64,000 bases of DNA from Tetragonia tetragonoides (Eukaryota; Streptophyta; Magnoliopsida; Caryophyllales; Aizoaceae), in contig CM076146.1 in the NCBI GenBank assembly GCA_038025085.1, positions 23,878,501 through 23,942,500 on the forward strand, given 5' to 3'. Below, piece after piece: positions 35,964-48,780 of the stretch. Position 1 is the stretch's first letter, and every line of letters starts with the position of its first letter. Both the position numbers and the translations under genes were made by a program. The notes under the pieces are model-generated. The model searched no databases. It had not been told where the DNA came from and was given only the letters and a program-made list of their open reading frames with translations.

Positions 35964-36353
35964 TGATACGTTTGCAACTACAACCTTAGCAATTTGTAAA
36001 CAAAAACAGAGGATTAAGAGAAGAAAGGATAATGAGTATCACCACCAAAGCTATAAAGGATTAAACCACCAAGCTATGGATAAAGAATACTACTTAGGGA
36101 ATTCAAATAACAACTAATTACATTTGTTAATTATGCTAATTACATGCAGGGTGCACTATAACTAACACTAATCACAAATGCTTATTTGTACGGATTAATC
36201 TTGTACGGACATGACCTAGATTAAGTGGCCAAAAGGACACTAAGACCTCTAGGACCAGAATCATCACCATTCAAACGTGAGAGAGTCCCAAATGCCATGA
36301 TTAATGCATTAATGCTCACGCTCGTAACTTGATGACCTGATGCTAACGCATCA
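35964..36353 (-). repeat. 5' LTR of the full element (390 bp)
   Basis: TG...CA termini, adjoining the primer binding site on its inner side and CAAGT outside. Carries the same 394-bp core deletion as the 3' LTR, so it has no TATAAAT box at the site used by the two solo LTRs. The best remaining TATA-like string is TTTATAG in the CCTTTATAGCTTTGG stretch of the element strand; whether it drives transcription is unknown. Confidence 0.95.
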
Positions 36354-37299
36354 CAAGTACAAACAAGCTTCAACTCGAGCTTTTGAATGTATTTACGCAT
36401 TTTAACAGCTCTTACGACAAGGGTGATAGAAATTGAGTTCTTTTGTGTTGTATATTAAGAGAAAGCTTCCAAATACTTTGTGTACATTCATTTGAGTGTG
36501 AAACTACAACTAGGGTGTTTACAGTTACAAACAAGTTTCAACTCAAGCTTTTGAATGCATTTACGCGTTTTAAAAGCTCATACGAGTAGGGTGAAAGAGA
36601 TTTGAATTCTTTTGTATTGTATATTAAGAGAAAGCATCCAAATACTATGTTTGCATTCATTTGAGTGTGAAACTACACCTAGGATGTTTACAAGTACAAA
36701 CAAGTTTCAACTCAAGCTGTTGAATGAATTTTCGCGTTTTAACAGCTCTTAGAACTAGGGTGATAGAAATTGAGTTCTTTTGTGTTGTATATTAAGAGAA
36801 ATCATCCAAATACTTTGTTTTCATTCATTTGAGTGTGAAACTACACCTAGGATGTTTACAGTTACAAACAAGCTTCAACTCAAGCTTTTGAATGCATTTA
36901 TGCTTTTTAAAAGCTCATACGAGTAGGGTAAAAGAGATTTGAGTTCTTTTGTGTTGTATATTAAGAGAAAGCATCCAAATACTTTGTTTGCATTCATTTG
37001 AATGTGTGAAACTAAACCTAGGATGTTTACAAGTACAAACAAGCTTCAACTCAAGCTTTTGAATGCATTTATGCTTTTTAAAAGCTCATACGAGTAGGAT
37101 GAAAGAGATTTGAGTTCTTTTGTGTTGTATATTAAGAGAAAGGATCCAAATACTGTGTTTGTATTCATTTGAGTGTGAAACTACACCTAGGATGTTTACA
37201 AGTACAAACAAGCTTCAATTCAAGCTTTTGAATGTATTTACGCATTTTAAAAGCTCATACGAGTAGGGTGAAAGAGATTTGAGTTCTTTTGTGTTGTAT

Positions 37300-40200
37300 A
37301 TTAAGAGAAAGCATCCAAATACTTTGTGTACATTCATTTGAGTGTGAAACTATACCTAGGATGTTTACAGTTACACACAAGCGTCAACTCAAGCTTTTGA
37401 AAGCATTTACGCGTTTTAAAAGCTCATACGAGTAGGGTGAAAGAGATTTGAGTTCTTTTGTGTTGTATATTAAGAGAAAGCATCCAAATACGTTGTTTGC
37501 ATTTATTTGAGTGTAAAACTACACCTAGGATGTTTACAGTTACAAACAAGCTTCAACTCAAGCTTTTGAATGCATTTACGCGTTTTAAAAGCTCATACGA
37601 GTAGGGTGAAAGAGATTTGAGTTCTTTTGTGTTGTATATTAAGAGAAAGCATCCAAATACGTTGTTTGCGTTCATTTGAGTGTGAAACTACACCTAGGAT
37701 GTTTACAGTTACAAACGAGCTTCAACTCAAGCTTTTGAATGCATTTATGCTTTTTAAAAGCTCATACGAGTAGGGTGAAAGAGATTTGAGTTCTTTTGTG
37801 TTGTATATTAAGAGAAAGCATCCAAATACTTTGTTTGTATTCATTTGAGTGTGAAACTACACCTAGGATGTTTACAAGTACAAACAAGCTTCAACTCAAG
37901 CTTTTTAATGTATTTACGCATTTTAAAAGCTCATACGAGTAGGGTGAAAGAGATTTGAGTTCTTTTGTGTTGTATATTAAGAGAAAGCATCCAAATACTT
38001 TGTGTACATTCATTTGAGTGTGAAACTATACGTAGGATGTTTACAGTTACAAACAAGCTTCAACTCAAGCTTTTGAATGCATTTACGCGTTTTAAAAGCT
38101 CATACGAGTAGGGTGATAGAGATTTGAGTTCTTTTGTGTTGTATATTAAGAGAAAGCATCCAAATACGTTGTTTGCATTCATTTGAGCGTGAAACTACAC
38201 CTAGGATGTTTACAGTTACAAACAAGCTTCAACTCAAGCTTTTGAATGCATTTATGCTTTTTAAAAGCTCATACGAGTAGGGTGAAAGAGATTTGAGTTC
38301 TTTTGTGTTGTATATTAAGAGAAAGCATCCAAATACTTTGTTTGTATTCATTTGAGTGTGAAACTACACCTAGGATGTTTATAAGTACAAAAAAGCTTCA
38401 ACTCAAGCTTTTGAATTTATTTACGCATTTTAAAAGCTCATACGAGTAGGGTAAAAGAGATTTGAGTTCTTTTGTGTTGTATATTAAGAGAAAGCTTCCA
38501 AATACTTTGTGTACATTCATTTGAGTGTGAAACTACACCTAGGATGTTTACCGTTACAAACAAGTTTCAACTCAAGCTTTTGAATGCATTTACGCGTTTT
38601 AAAAGCTCATACGAGTAGGGTGAAAGAGATTTGAATTCTTTTGTGTTGTATATTAGGAGAAAGCATCCAAATACTATGTTTGCATTCATTTGAGTGTGAA
38701 ACTACACCTAGGATGTTTAAAAGTACAAACAAGTTTCAACTCAAGCTGTTGAATGAATTTTCGCGTTTTAACAGCTCTTAGAACTAGGGTGATAGAAATT
38801 GAGTTCTTTTGTGTTGCATATTAAGAGAAATCATCCAAATACTTTGTTTTCATTCATTTGAGTGTGAAATTACACCTAGGATGTTTACAGTTACAAACAA
38901 GCTTCAACTCAAGCTTTTGAATGCATTTATGCTTTTTAAAAGCTCATACGAGTAGGGTGAAAGAGATTTGAGTTCTTTTGTGTTGTATATTAAGAGAAAG
39001 CATCCAAATACTTTGTTTTCATTCATTTGAATGTGTGAAACTAAACCTAGGATGTTTACAAGTACAAACAAGCTTCAACTCAAGCTTTTGAAAGCATTTA
39101 TGCTTTTTAAAAGCTCATACGTGTAGGGTGAAAGAGATTTGAGTTCTTTTGTGTTGTATATTAAGAGAAAGCATCCAAATACTTTGTTTGCATTCATTTG
39201 AGTGTGAAACTACACCTTGGATGTTTACAAGTACAAACAAGCTTCAACTCAAGCTGTTGAACGAATTTACGCGGTTTAACAGCTCATACGAGTAAGGTGA
39301 AAGAGATTTGAGTTCTTTTGTGTTGTATATTAAGAGAAAGCATCCAAATACTTTGTTTGCATTCATTTGAATGTGTGAAACTAAACCTAGGATGTTTACA
39401 AGTACAAACAAGCTTCAACTCAAGCTTTTGAATGTATTTACGCTTTTTAACAGCTCTTACGACAAGGGTGATAGAAATTGAGTTCTTTTGTGTTGTATAT
39501 TAAGAGAAAGCATCCAAATACGTTGTTTGCATTTATTTGAGTGTGAAACTACACCTAGGATGTTTACAGTTACAAACGAGCTTCAACTCAAGCTTTTGAA
39601 TGCATTTACGCGTTTTAAAAGCTCATACGAGTAGGGTGAAAGAGATTTAAGTTCTTTTGTGTTGTATATTAAGAGAAAGCATCCAAATACGTTGTTTGCA
39701 TTCATTTGAGCGTGAAACTACACCTAGGATGTTTACAGTTACAAACAAGCTTCAACTCAAGCTTTTGAATGCATTTATGCTTTTTAAAAGCTCATACGAG
39801 TAGGGTGAAAGAGATTTGAGTTCTTTTGTGTTGTATATTAAGAGAAAGCATCCAAATACTTTGTTTGTATTCATTTGAGTGTGAAACTACACCTAGGATG
39901 TTTACAAGTACAAACAAGCTTTAACTCAAGCTTTTGAATTTATTTACGCATTTTAAAAGCTCATACGAGTAGGGTAAAAGAGATTTGAGTTCTTTTGTGT
40001 TGTATATTAAGAGAAAGCTTCCAAATACTTTGTGTACATTCATTTGAGTGTGAAACTACACCTAGGATGTTTACCGTTACAAACAAGTTTCAACTCAAGC
40101 TTTTGAATGCATTTACGCGTTTTAAAAGCTCATACGAGTAGGGTGAAAGAGATTTGAATTCTTTTGTGTTGTATATTAAGAGAAAGCATCCAAATACTAT

Positions 40201-41366
40201 GTTTGCATTCATTTGAGTGTGAAACTACACCTTGGATGTTTACAAGTACAAACAAGCTTCAACTCAAGCTGTTGAACGAATTTACGCGGTTTAACAGCTC
40301 ATACGAGTAAGGTGAAAGAGATTTGAGTTCTTTTGTGTTGTATATTAAGAGAAAGCATCCAAATACTTTGTTTTCATTCATTTGAATGTGTGAAACTAAA
40401 CCTAGGATGTTTACAAGTACAAACAAGCTTCAACTCAAGCTTTTGAAAGCATTTATGCTTTTTAAAAGCTCATACGTGTAGGGTGAAAGAGATTTGAGTT
40501 CTTTTGTGTTGTATATTAAGAGAAAGCATCCAAATACTTTGTTTGCATTCATTTGAATGTGTGAAACTAAACCTAGGATGTTTACAAGTACAAACAAGCT
40601 TCAACTCAAGCTTTTGAATGTATTTACGCTTTTTAACAGCTCTTACGACAAGGGTGATAGAAATTGAGTTCTTTTGTGTTGTATATTAAGAGAAAGCATC
40701 CAAATACGTTGTTTGCATTTATTTGAGTGTGAAACTACACCTAGGATGTTTACAGTTACAAACAAGCTTCAACTCAAGCTTTTGAATGCATTTACGCGTT
40801 TTAAAAGCTCATACGAGTAGAGTGAAAGAGATTTGAGTTCTTTTGTGTTGTATATTAAGAGAAAGCATCCAAATACGTTGTTTGCGTTCATTTGAGTGTG
40901 AAACTACACCTAGGATGTTTACAGTTACAAACGAGCTTCAACTCAAGCTTTTGAATGCATTTATGCTTTTTAAAAGCTCATACGAGTAGGGTGAAAGAGA
41001 TTTGAGTTCTTTTGTGTTGTATATTAAGAGAAAGCATCCAAATGCTTTGTTTGTATTCATTTGAGTGTGAAACTACACCTAGGATGTTTACAAGTACAAA
41101 CAAGCTTCAACTCAAGCTTTTTAATGTATTTACGCATTTTAAAAGCTCATACGAGTAGGGTGAAAGAGATTTGAGTTCTTTTGTGTTGTATATTAAGAGA
41201 AAGCATCCAAATACTTTGTGTACATTCATTTCAGTGTGAAACTATACCTAGGATGTTTACAGTTACAAACAAGCTTCAACTCAAGCTTTTGAATGCATTT
41301 ACGCGTTTTAAAAGCTCATACGAGTAGGGTGAAAGAGATTTGAGTTCTTTTTTGTTGTATATTCAG
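37300..41366 (+). repeat. Duplicated block, partner 47625-51691 (+10,325 bp)
   Basis: Shared rare variants at constant offset: TTTATAAGTAC (38381 and 48706), ATATTAGGAG (about 38650 and 48977), GTTTAAAAGT (38715 and 49040), AGATTTAAGTTC (about 39646 and 49971), GAGTAGAGTG (about 40816 and 51141) and TATATTCAGAG (41358 and 51683). Right of this the first copy continues AATACGTTG, the second AATACTATG, which marks the exchange point. Confidence 0.88.
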
Positions 41367-42069
41367 AGAAAGCATCCAAATACGTTGTTTGCATTCATTT
41401 GAGCGTGAAACTACACCTAGGATGTTTACAGTTACAAACAAGCTTCAACTCAAGCTTTTGAATGCATTTATGCTTTTTAAAAGCTCATACGAGTAGGGTG
41501 AAAGAGATTTGAGTTCTTTTGTGTTGTATATTAAGAGAAAGCATCCAAATACTTTGTTTGTATTCATTTGAGTGTGAAACTACACCGAGGATGTTTACAA
41601 GTACAAACAAGCTTCAACTCAAGCTTTTGAATGTATTTACGCATTTTAAAAGCTCATACGAGTAGGGTAAAAGAGATTTGAGTTCTTTTGTGTTGTATAT
41701 TAAGAGAAAGCTTCCAAATACTTTGTGTACATTCATTTGAGTGTGAAACTACATCTAGGATGTTTACCGTTACAAACAAGTTTCAACTCAAGCTTTTGAA
41801 TGCATTTACGCGTTTTAAAAGCTCATACGAGTAGGGTGAAAGAGATTTGAATTCTTTTGTGTTGTATATTAGGAGAAAGCATCCAAATACTATGTTTGCA
41901 TTCATTTGAGTGTGAAACTACACCTAGGATGTTTAAAAGTACAAACAAGTTTCAACTCAAGCTGTTGAATGAATTTTCGCGTTTTAACAGCTCTTAGAAC
42001 TAGGGTGATAGAAATTGAGTTCTTTTGTGTTGCATATTAAGAGAAATCATCCAAATACTTTGTTTTCAT

Positions 42070-45000
42070 TCATTTGAGTGTGAAATTACACCTAGGATGT
42101 TTACAGTTACAAACAAGCTTCAACTCAAGCTTTTGAATGCATTTATGCTTTTTAAAAGCTCATACGAGTAGGGTGAAAGAGATTTGAGTTCTTTTGTGTT
42201 GTATATTAAGAGAAAGCATCCAAATACTTTGTTTGTATTCATTTGAGTGTGAAACTACACCTAGGATGTTTACAAGTACAAACAAGCTTTAACTCAAGCT
42301 TTTGAATTTATTTACGCATTTTAAAAGCTCATACGAGTAGGGTAAAAGAGATTTGAGTTCTTTTGTGTTGTATATTAAGAGAAAGCTTCCAAATACTTTG
42401 TGTACATTCATTTGAGTGTGAAACTACACCTAGGATGTTTACCGTTACAAACAAGTTTCAACTCAAGCTTTTGAATACATTTACGCGTTTTAAAAGCTCA
42501 TACGAGTAGGGTGAAAGAGATTTGAATTCTTTTGTGTTGTATATTAAGAGAAAGCATCCAAATACTATGTTTGCATTCATTTGAGTGTGAAACTACACCT
42601 TGGATGTTTACAAGTACAAACAAGCTTCAACTCAAGCTGTTGAACGAATTTACGCGGTTTAACAGCTCATACGAGTAAGGTGAAAGAGATTTGAGTTCTT
42701 TTGTGTTGTATATTAAGAGAAAGCATCCAAATACTTTGTTTTCATTCATTTGAATGTGTGAAACTAAACCTAGGATGTTTACAAGTACAAACAAGCTTCA
42801 ACTCAAGCTTTTGAAAGCATTTATGCTTTTTAAAAGATCATACGTGTAGGGTGAAAGAGATTTGAGTTCTTTTGTGTTGTATATTAAGAGAAAGCATCCA
42901 AATACTTTGTTTGCATTCATTTGAATGTGTGAAACTAAACCTAGGATGTTTACAAGTACAAACAAGCTTCAACTCAAGCTTTTGAATGTATTTACGCTTT
43001 TTAACAGCTCTTACGACAAGGGTGATAGAAATTGAGTTCTTTTGTGTTGTATATTAAGAGAAAGCATCCAAATACGTTGTTTGCATTTATTTGAGTGTGA
43101 AACTACACCTAGGATGTTTACAGTTACAAACAAGCTTCAACTCAAGCTTTTGAATGCATTTACGCGTTTTAAAAGCTCATACGAGTAGAGTGAAAGAGAT
43201 TTGAGTTCTTTTGTGTTGTATATTAAGAGAAAGCATCCAAATACGTTGTTTGCGTTCATTTGAGTGTGAAACTACACCTAGGATGTTTACAGTTACAAAC
43301 GAGCTTCAACTCAAGCTTTTGAATGCATTTATGCTTTTTAAAAGCTCATACGAGTAGGGTGAAAGAGATTTGAGTTCTTTTGTGTTGTATATTAAGAGAA
43401 AGCATCCAAATGCTTTGTTTGTATTCATTTGAGTGTGAAACTACACCTAGGATGTTTACAAGTACAAACAAGCTTCAACTCAAGCTTTTTAATGTATTTA
43501 CGCATTTTAAAAGCTCATACGAGTAGGGTGAAAGAGATTTGAGTTCTTTTGTGTTGTATATTAAGAGAAAGCATCCAAATACTTTGTGTACATTCATTTG
43601 AGTGTGAAACTATACCTAGGATGTTTACAGTTACAAACAAGCTTCAACTCAAGCTTTTGAATGCATTTACGCGTTTTAAAAGCTCATACGAGTAGGGTGA
43701 AAGAGATTTGAGTTCTTTTTTGTTGTATATTCAGAGAAAGCATCCAAATACTATGTTTGCATTCATTTGAGTGTGAAACTACACCTTGGATGTTTACAAG
43801 TACAAACAAGCTTCAACTCAAGCTGTTGAACGAATTTACGCGGTTTAACAGCTCATACGAGTAAGGTGAAAGAGATTTGAGTTCTTTTGTGTTGTATATT
43901 AAGAGAAAGCATCCAAATACTTTGTTTTCATTCATTTGAATGTGTGAAACTAAACCTAGGATGTTTACAAGTACAAACAAGCTTCAACTCAAGCTTTTGA
44001 AAGCATTTATGCTTTTTAAAAGCTCATACGTGTAGGGTGAAAGAGATTTGAGTTCTTTTGTGTTGTATATTAAGAGAAAGCATCCAAATACTTTGTTTGC
44101 ATTCATTTGAATGTGTGAAACTAAACCTAGGATGTTTACAAGTACAAACGAGCTTCAACTCAAGCTTTTGAATGTATTTACGCATTTTAAAAGCTCATAC
44201 GAGTAGGGTAAAAGAGATTTGAGTTCTTTTGTGTTGTATATTAAGAGAAAGCTTCCAAATACTTTGTGTACATTCATTTGAGTGTGAAACTACATCTAGG
44301 ATGTTTGCCGTTACAAACAAGTTTCAACTCAAGCTTTTGAATGCATTTACGCGTTTTAAAAGCTCATACGAGTAGGGTGAAAGAGATTTGAATTCTTTTG
44401 TGTTGTATATTAAGAGAAAGCATCCAAATACTATGTTTGCATTCATTTGAGTGTGAAACTACACCTAGGATGTTTACAAGTACAAACAAGTTTCAACTCA
44501 AGCTCTTGAATGAATTTTCGCGTTTTAACAGCTCTTAGAACTAGGGTGATAGAAATTGAGTTCTTTTGTGTTGTATATTAAGAGAAATCATCCAAATACT
44601 TTGTTTTCATTCATTTGAGTGTGAAACTACACCTAGGATGTTTACAGTTACAAACAAGCTTCAACTCAAGCTTTTGAATGCATTTATGCTTTTTAAAAGC
44701 TCATACGAGTAGGGTGAAAGAGATTTGAGTTCTTTTGTGTTGTATATTAAGAGAAAGCATCCAAATACTTTGTTTTTATTCATTTGAATGTGTGAAACTA
44801 AACCTAGGATGTTTACAAGTACAAACAAGCTTCAACTCAAGCTTTTGAAAGCATTTATGCTTTTTAAAAGCTCATACGTGTAGGGTGAAAGAGATTTGAG
44901 TTCCTTTGTGTTGTATATTAAGAGAAAGCATCCAAATACTTTGTTTGCATTCATTTGAGTGTGAAACTACACCTTGGATGTTTACAAGTACAAACAAGCT

Positions 45001-48000
45001 TCAACTCAAGCTGTTGAACGAATTTACGCGGTTTAATAGCTCATACGAGTAAGGTGAAAGAGATTTGAGTTCTTTTGTGTTGTATATTAAGAGAAAGCAT
45101 CCAAATACTTTGTTTTCATTCATTTGAATGTGTGAAACTAAACCTAGGATGTTTACAAGTACAAACAAGCTTCAACTCAAGCTTTTGAAAGCATTTATGC
45201 TTTTTAAAAGCTCATACGTGTAGGGTGAAAGAGATTTGAGTTCTTTTGTGTTGTATATTAAGAGAAAGCATCCAAATACTTTGTTTGCATTCATTTGAAT
45301 GTGTGAAACTAAACCTAGGATGTTTACAAGTACAAACAAGCTTCAACTCAAGCTTTTGAATGTATTTACGCTTTTTAACAGCTCTTACGACAAGGGTGAT
45401 AGAAATTGAGTTCTTTTGTGTTGTATATTAAGAGAAAGCATCCAAATACGTTGTTTGCATTTATTTGAGTGTGAAACTACACCTAGGATGTTTACAGTTA
45501 CAAACAAGCTTCAACTCAAGCTTTTGAATGCATTTACGCGTTTTAAAAGCTCATACGAGTAGAGTGAAAGAGATTTGAGTTCTTTTGTGTTGTATATTAA
45601 GAGAAAGCATCCAAATACGTTGTTTGCGTTCATTTGAGTGTGAAACTACACCTAGGATGTTTACAGTTACAAAGGAGCTTCAACTCAAGCTTTTGAATGC
45701 ATTTATGCTTTTTAAAAGCTCATACGAGTAGGGTGAAAGAGATTTGAGTTCTTTTGTGTTGTATATTAAGAGAAAGCATCCAAATGCTTTGTTTGTATTC
45801 ATTTGAGTGTGAAACTACACCTAGGATGTTTACAAGTACAAACAAGCTTCAACTCAAGCTTTTTAATGTATTTACGCATTTTAAAAGCTCATACGAGTAG
45901 GGTGAAAGAGATTTGAGTTCTTTTGTGTTGTATATTAAGAGAAAGCATCCAAATACTTTGTGTACATTCATTTGAGTGTGAAACTATACCTAGGATGTTT
46001 ACAGTTACAAACAAGCTTCAACTCAAGCTTTTGAATGCATTTACGCGTTTTAAAAGCTCATACGAGTAGGGTGAAAGAGATTTGAGTTCTTTTTTGTTGT
46101 ATATTCAGAGAAAGCATCCAAATACGTTGTTTGCATTCATTTGAGCGTGAAACTACACCTAGGATGTTTACAGTTACAAACAAGCTTCAACTCAAGCTTT
46201 TGAATGCATTTATGCTTTTTAAAAGCTCATACGAGTAGGGTGAAAGAGATTTAAGTTCTTTTGTGTTGTATATTAAGAGAAAGCATCCAAATACTTTGTT
46301 TGTCTTCATTTGAGTGTGAAACTACACCGAGGATGTTTACAAGTACAAACAAGCTTCAACTCAAGCTTTTGAATGTATTTACGCATTTTAAAAGCTCATA
46401 CGAGTAGGGTAAAAGAGATTTGAGTTCTTTTGTGTTGTATATTAAGAGAAAGCTTCCAAATACTTTGTGTACATTCATTTGAGTGTGAAACTACATCTAG
46501 GATGTTTACCGTTACAAACAAGTTTCAACTCAAGCTTTTGAATGCATTTACGCGTTTTAAAAGCTCATACGAGTAGGGTGAAAGAGATTTGAATTCTTTT
46601 GTGTTGTATATTAAGAGAAAGCATCCAAATACTATGTTTGCATTCATTTGAGTGTGAAACTACACCTAGGATGTTTACAAGTACAAACAAGTTTCAACTC
46701 AAGCTCTTGAATGAATTTTCGCGTTTTAACAGCTCTTAGAACTAGGGTGATAGAAATTGAGTTCTTTTGTGTTGTATATTAAGACAAATCATCCAAATAC
46801 TTTGTTTTCATTCATTTGAGTGTGAAACTACACCTAGGATGTTTACAGTTACAAACAAGCTTCAACTCAAGCTTTTGAATGCATTTATGCTTTTTAAAAG
46901 CTCATACGAGTAGGGTGAAAGAGATTTGAGTTCTTTTGTGTTGTATATTAAGAGAAAGCATCCAAATACTTTGTTTTCATTCATTTGAATGTGTGAAACT
47001 AAACCTAGGATGTTTACAAGTACAAACAAGCTTCAACTCAAGCTTTTTAATGTATTTACGCATTTTAAAAGCTCATACGAGTAGGGTGAAAGAGATTTGA
47101 GTTCTTTTGTGTTGTATATTAAGAGAAAGCATCCAAATACTTTGTGTACATTCATTTGAGTGTGAAACTATACCTAGGATGTTTACAGTTACAAACAAGC
47201 TTCAACTCAAGCTTTTGAATGCATTTACGCGTTTTAAAAGCTCATACGAGTAGGGTGAAAGAGATTTGAGTTCTTTTTTGTTGTATATTCAGAGAAAGCA
47301 TCCAAATACTTTGTGTACATTCATTTGAGTGTGAAACTACACCTAGGATGTTTACAGTTACAAACAAGCTTCAACTCAAGCTTTTGAATGCATTTACGCG
47401 TTTTAAAAGCTCATACGAGTAGGATGAAAGAGATTTGAGTTCTTCTGTGTTGTATATTAAGAGAAAGCATACCAATACTTTGTTTACATTCATTTGAGTG
47501 TAAAACTACACCTAGGATGTTTACAGTTACAAACAAGCTTCAACTCAAGCTTTTGAATGCATTTACGCGTTTTAAAAGCTCATACGAGTAGGGTGAAAGA
47601 GATTTGAGTTCTTTTGTGTTGTATATTAAGAGAAAGCATCCAAATACTTTGTGTACATTCATTTGAGTGTGAAACTATACCTAGGATGTTTACAGTTACA
47701 CACAAGCGTCAACTCAAGCTTTTGAAAGCATTTACGCGTTTTAAAAGCTCATACGAGTAGGGTGAAAGAGATTTGAGTTCTTTTGTGTTGTATATTAAGA
47801 GAAAGCATCCAAATACGTTGTTTGCATTTATTTGAGTGTAAAACTACACCTAGGATGTTTACAGTTACAAACAAGCTTCAACTCAAGCTTTTGAATGCAT
47901 TTACGCGTTTTAAAAGCTCATACGAGTAGGGTGAAAGAGATTTGAGTTCTTTTGTGTTGTATATTAAGAGAAAGCATCCAAATACGTTGTTTGCGTTCAT

Positions 48001-48780
48001 TTGAGTGTGAAACTACACCTAGGATGTTTACAGTTACAAACGAGCTTCAACTCAAGCTTTTGAATGCATTTATGCTTTTTAAAAGCTCATACGAGTAGGG
48101 TGAAAGAGATTTGAGTTCTTTTGTGTTGTATATTAAGAGAAAGCATCCAAATACTTTGTTTGTATTCATTTGAGTGTGAAACTACACCTAGGATGTTTAC
48201 AAGTACAAACAAGCTTCAACTCAAGCTTTTTAATGTATTTACGCATTTTAAAAGCTCATACGAGTAGGGTGAAAGAGATTTGAGTTCTTTTGTGTTGTAT
48301 ATTAAGAGAAAGCATCCAAATACTTTGTGTACATTCATTTGAGTGTGAAACTATACGTAGGATGTTTACAGTTACAAACAAGCTTCAACTCAAGCTTTTG
48401 AATGCATTTACGCGTTTTAAAAGCTCATACGAGTAGGGTGATAGAGATTTGAGTTCTTTTGTGTTGTATATTAAGAGAAAGCATCCAAATACGTTGTTTG
48501 CATTCATTTGAGCGTGAAACTACACCTAGGATGTTTACAGTTACAAACAAGCTTCAACTCAAGCTTTTGAATGCATTTATGCTTTTTAAAAGCTCATACG
48601 AGTAGGGTGAAAGAGATTTGAGTTCTTTTGTGTTGTATATTAAGAGAAAGCATCCAAATACTTTGTTTGTATTCATTTGAGTGTGAAACTACACCTAGGA
48701 TGTTTATAAGTACAAACAAGCTTCAACTCAAGCTTTTGAATTTATTTACGCATTTTAAAAGCTCATACGAGTAGGGTAAA
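42070..48780 (+). repeat. Duplicated block, partner 50027-56737 (+7,957 bp)
   Basis: Shared rare variants at constant offset: AAGCTTTAAC (42284 and 50241), TTTGCCGTTAC (about 44306 and 52263), GTTTAATAGC (about 45031 and 52988), AAGACAAATC (about 46784 and 54741), GTTCTTCTGTG with AGCATACCAATAC (about 47442 and 55399) and TATACGTAGG (about 48352 and 56309). Identity is very high by eye; the copies differ at scattered sites such as CCTTTGTG versus CCTTAGTG near 44903 and 52860. Confidence 0.88.

Larger units (their letters stand above)
32012..36353 (-). mobile_element. Young, internally deleted CRM-like Ty3/gypsy retrotransposon (4,342 bp)
   Basis: Complete LTR-to-LTR insertion read on the minus strand: 5' LTR (35964-36353), primer binding site, short leader, one gag-pol frame, polypurine tract, 3' LTR (32012-32401), with exact CAAGT target duplications. 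The LTRs differ at one of 390 sites, so insertion was recent; with commonly used plant LTR rates near 1.3e-8 per site per year this is on the order of 0.1 million years (rate from general knowledge). The order gag, protease, RT, RNase H, integrase is that of Ty3/gypsy. A DGGSCTN-type protease, absence of a canonical chromodomain, a polyprotein running into the 3' LTR and insertion in satellite all suggest the CRM clade (inference). It is short for a CRM element, usually around 7 kb, because about 400 codons of RNase H and integrase are missing and both LTRs are deleted. It is therefore non-autonomous. Confidence 0.95.

Noticed and set aside
18749..36353. Solo LTR 1 and the full element being parts of one larger nested insertion
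   Set aside because: Each has its own exact target duplication (CCTAG and CAAGT), the satellite between them is in phase, and they point in opposite directions, so they are separate events.
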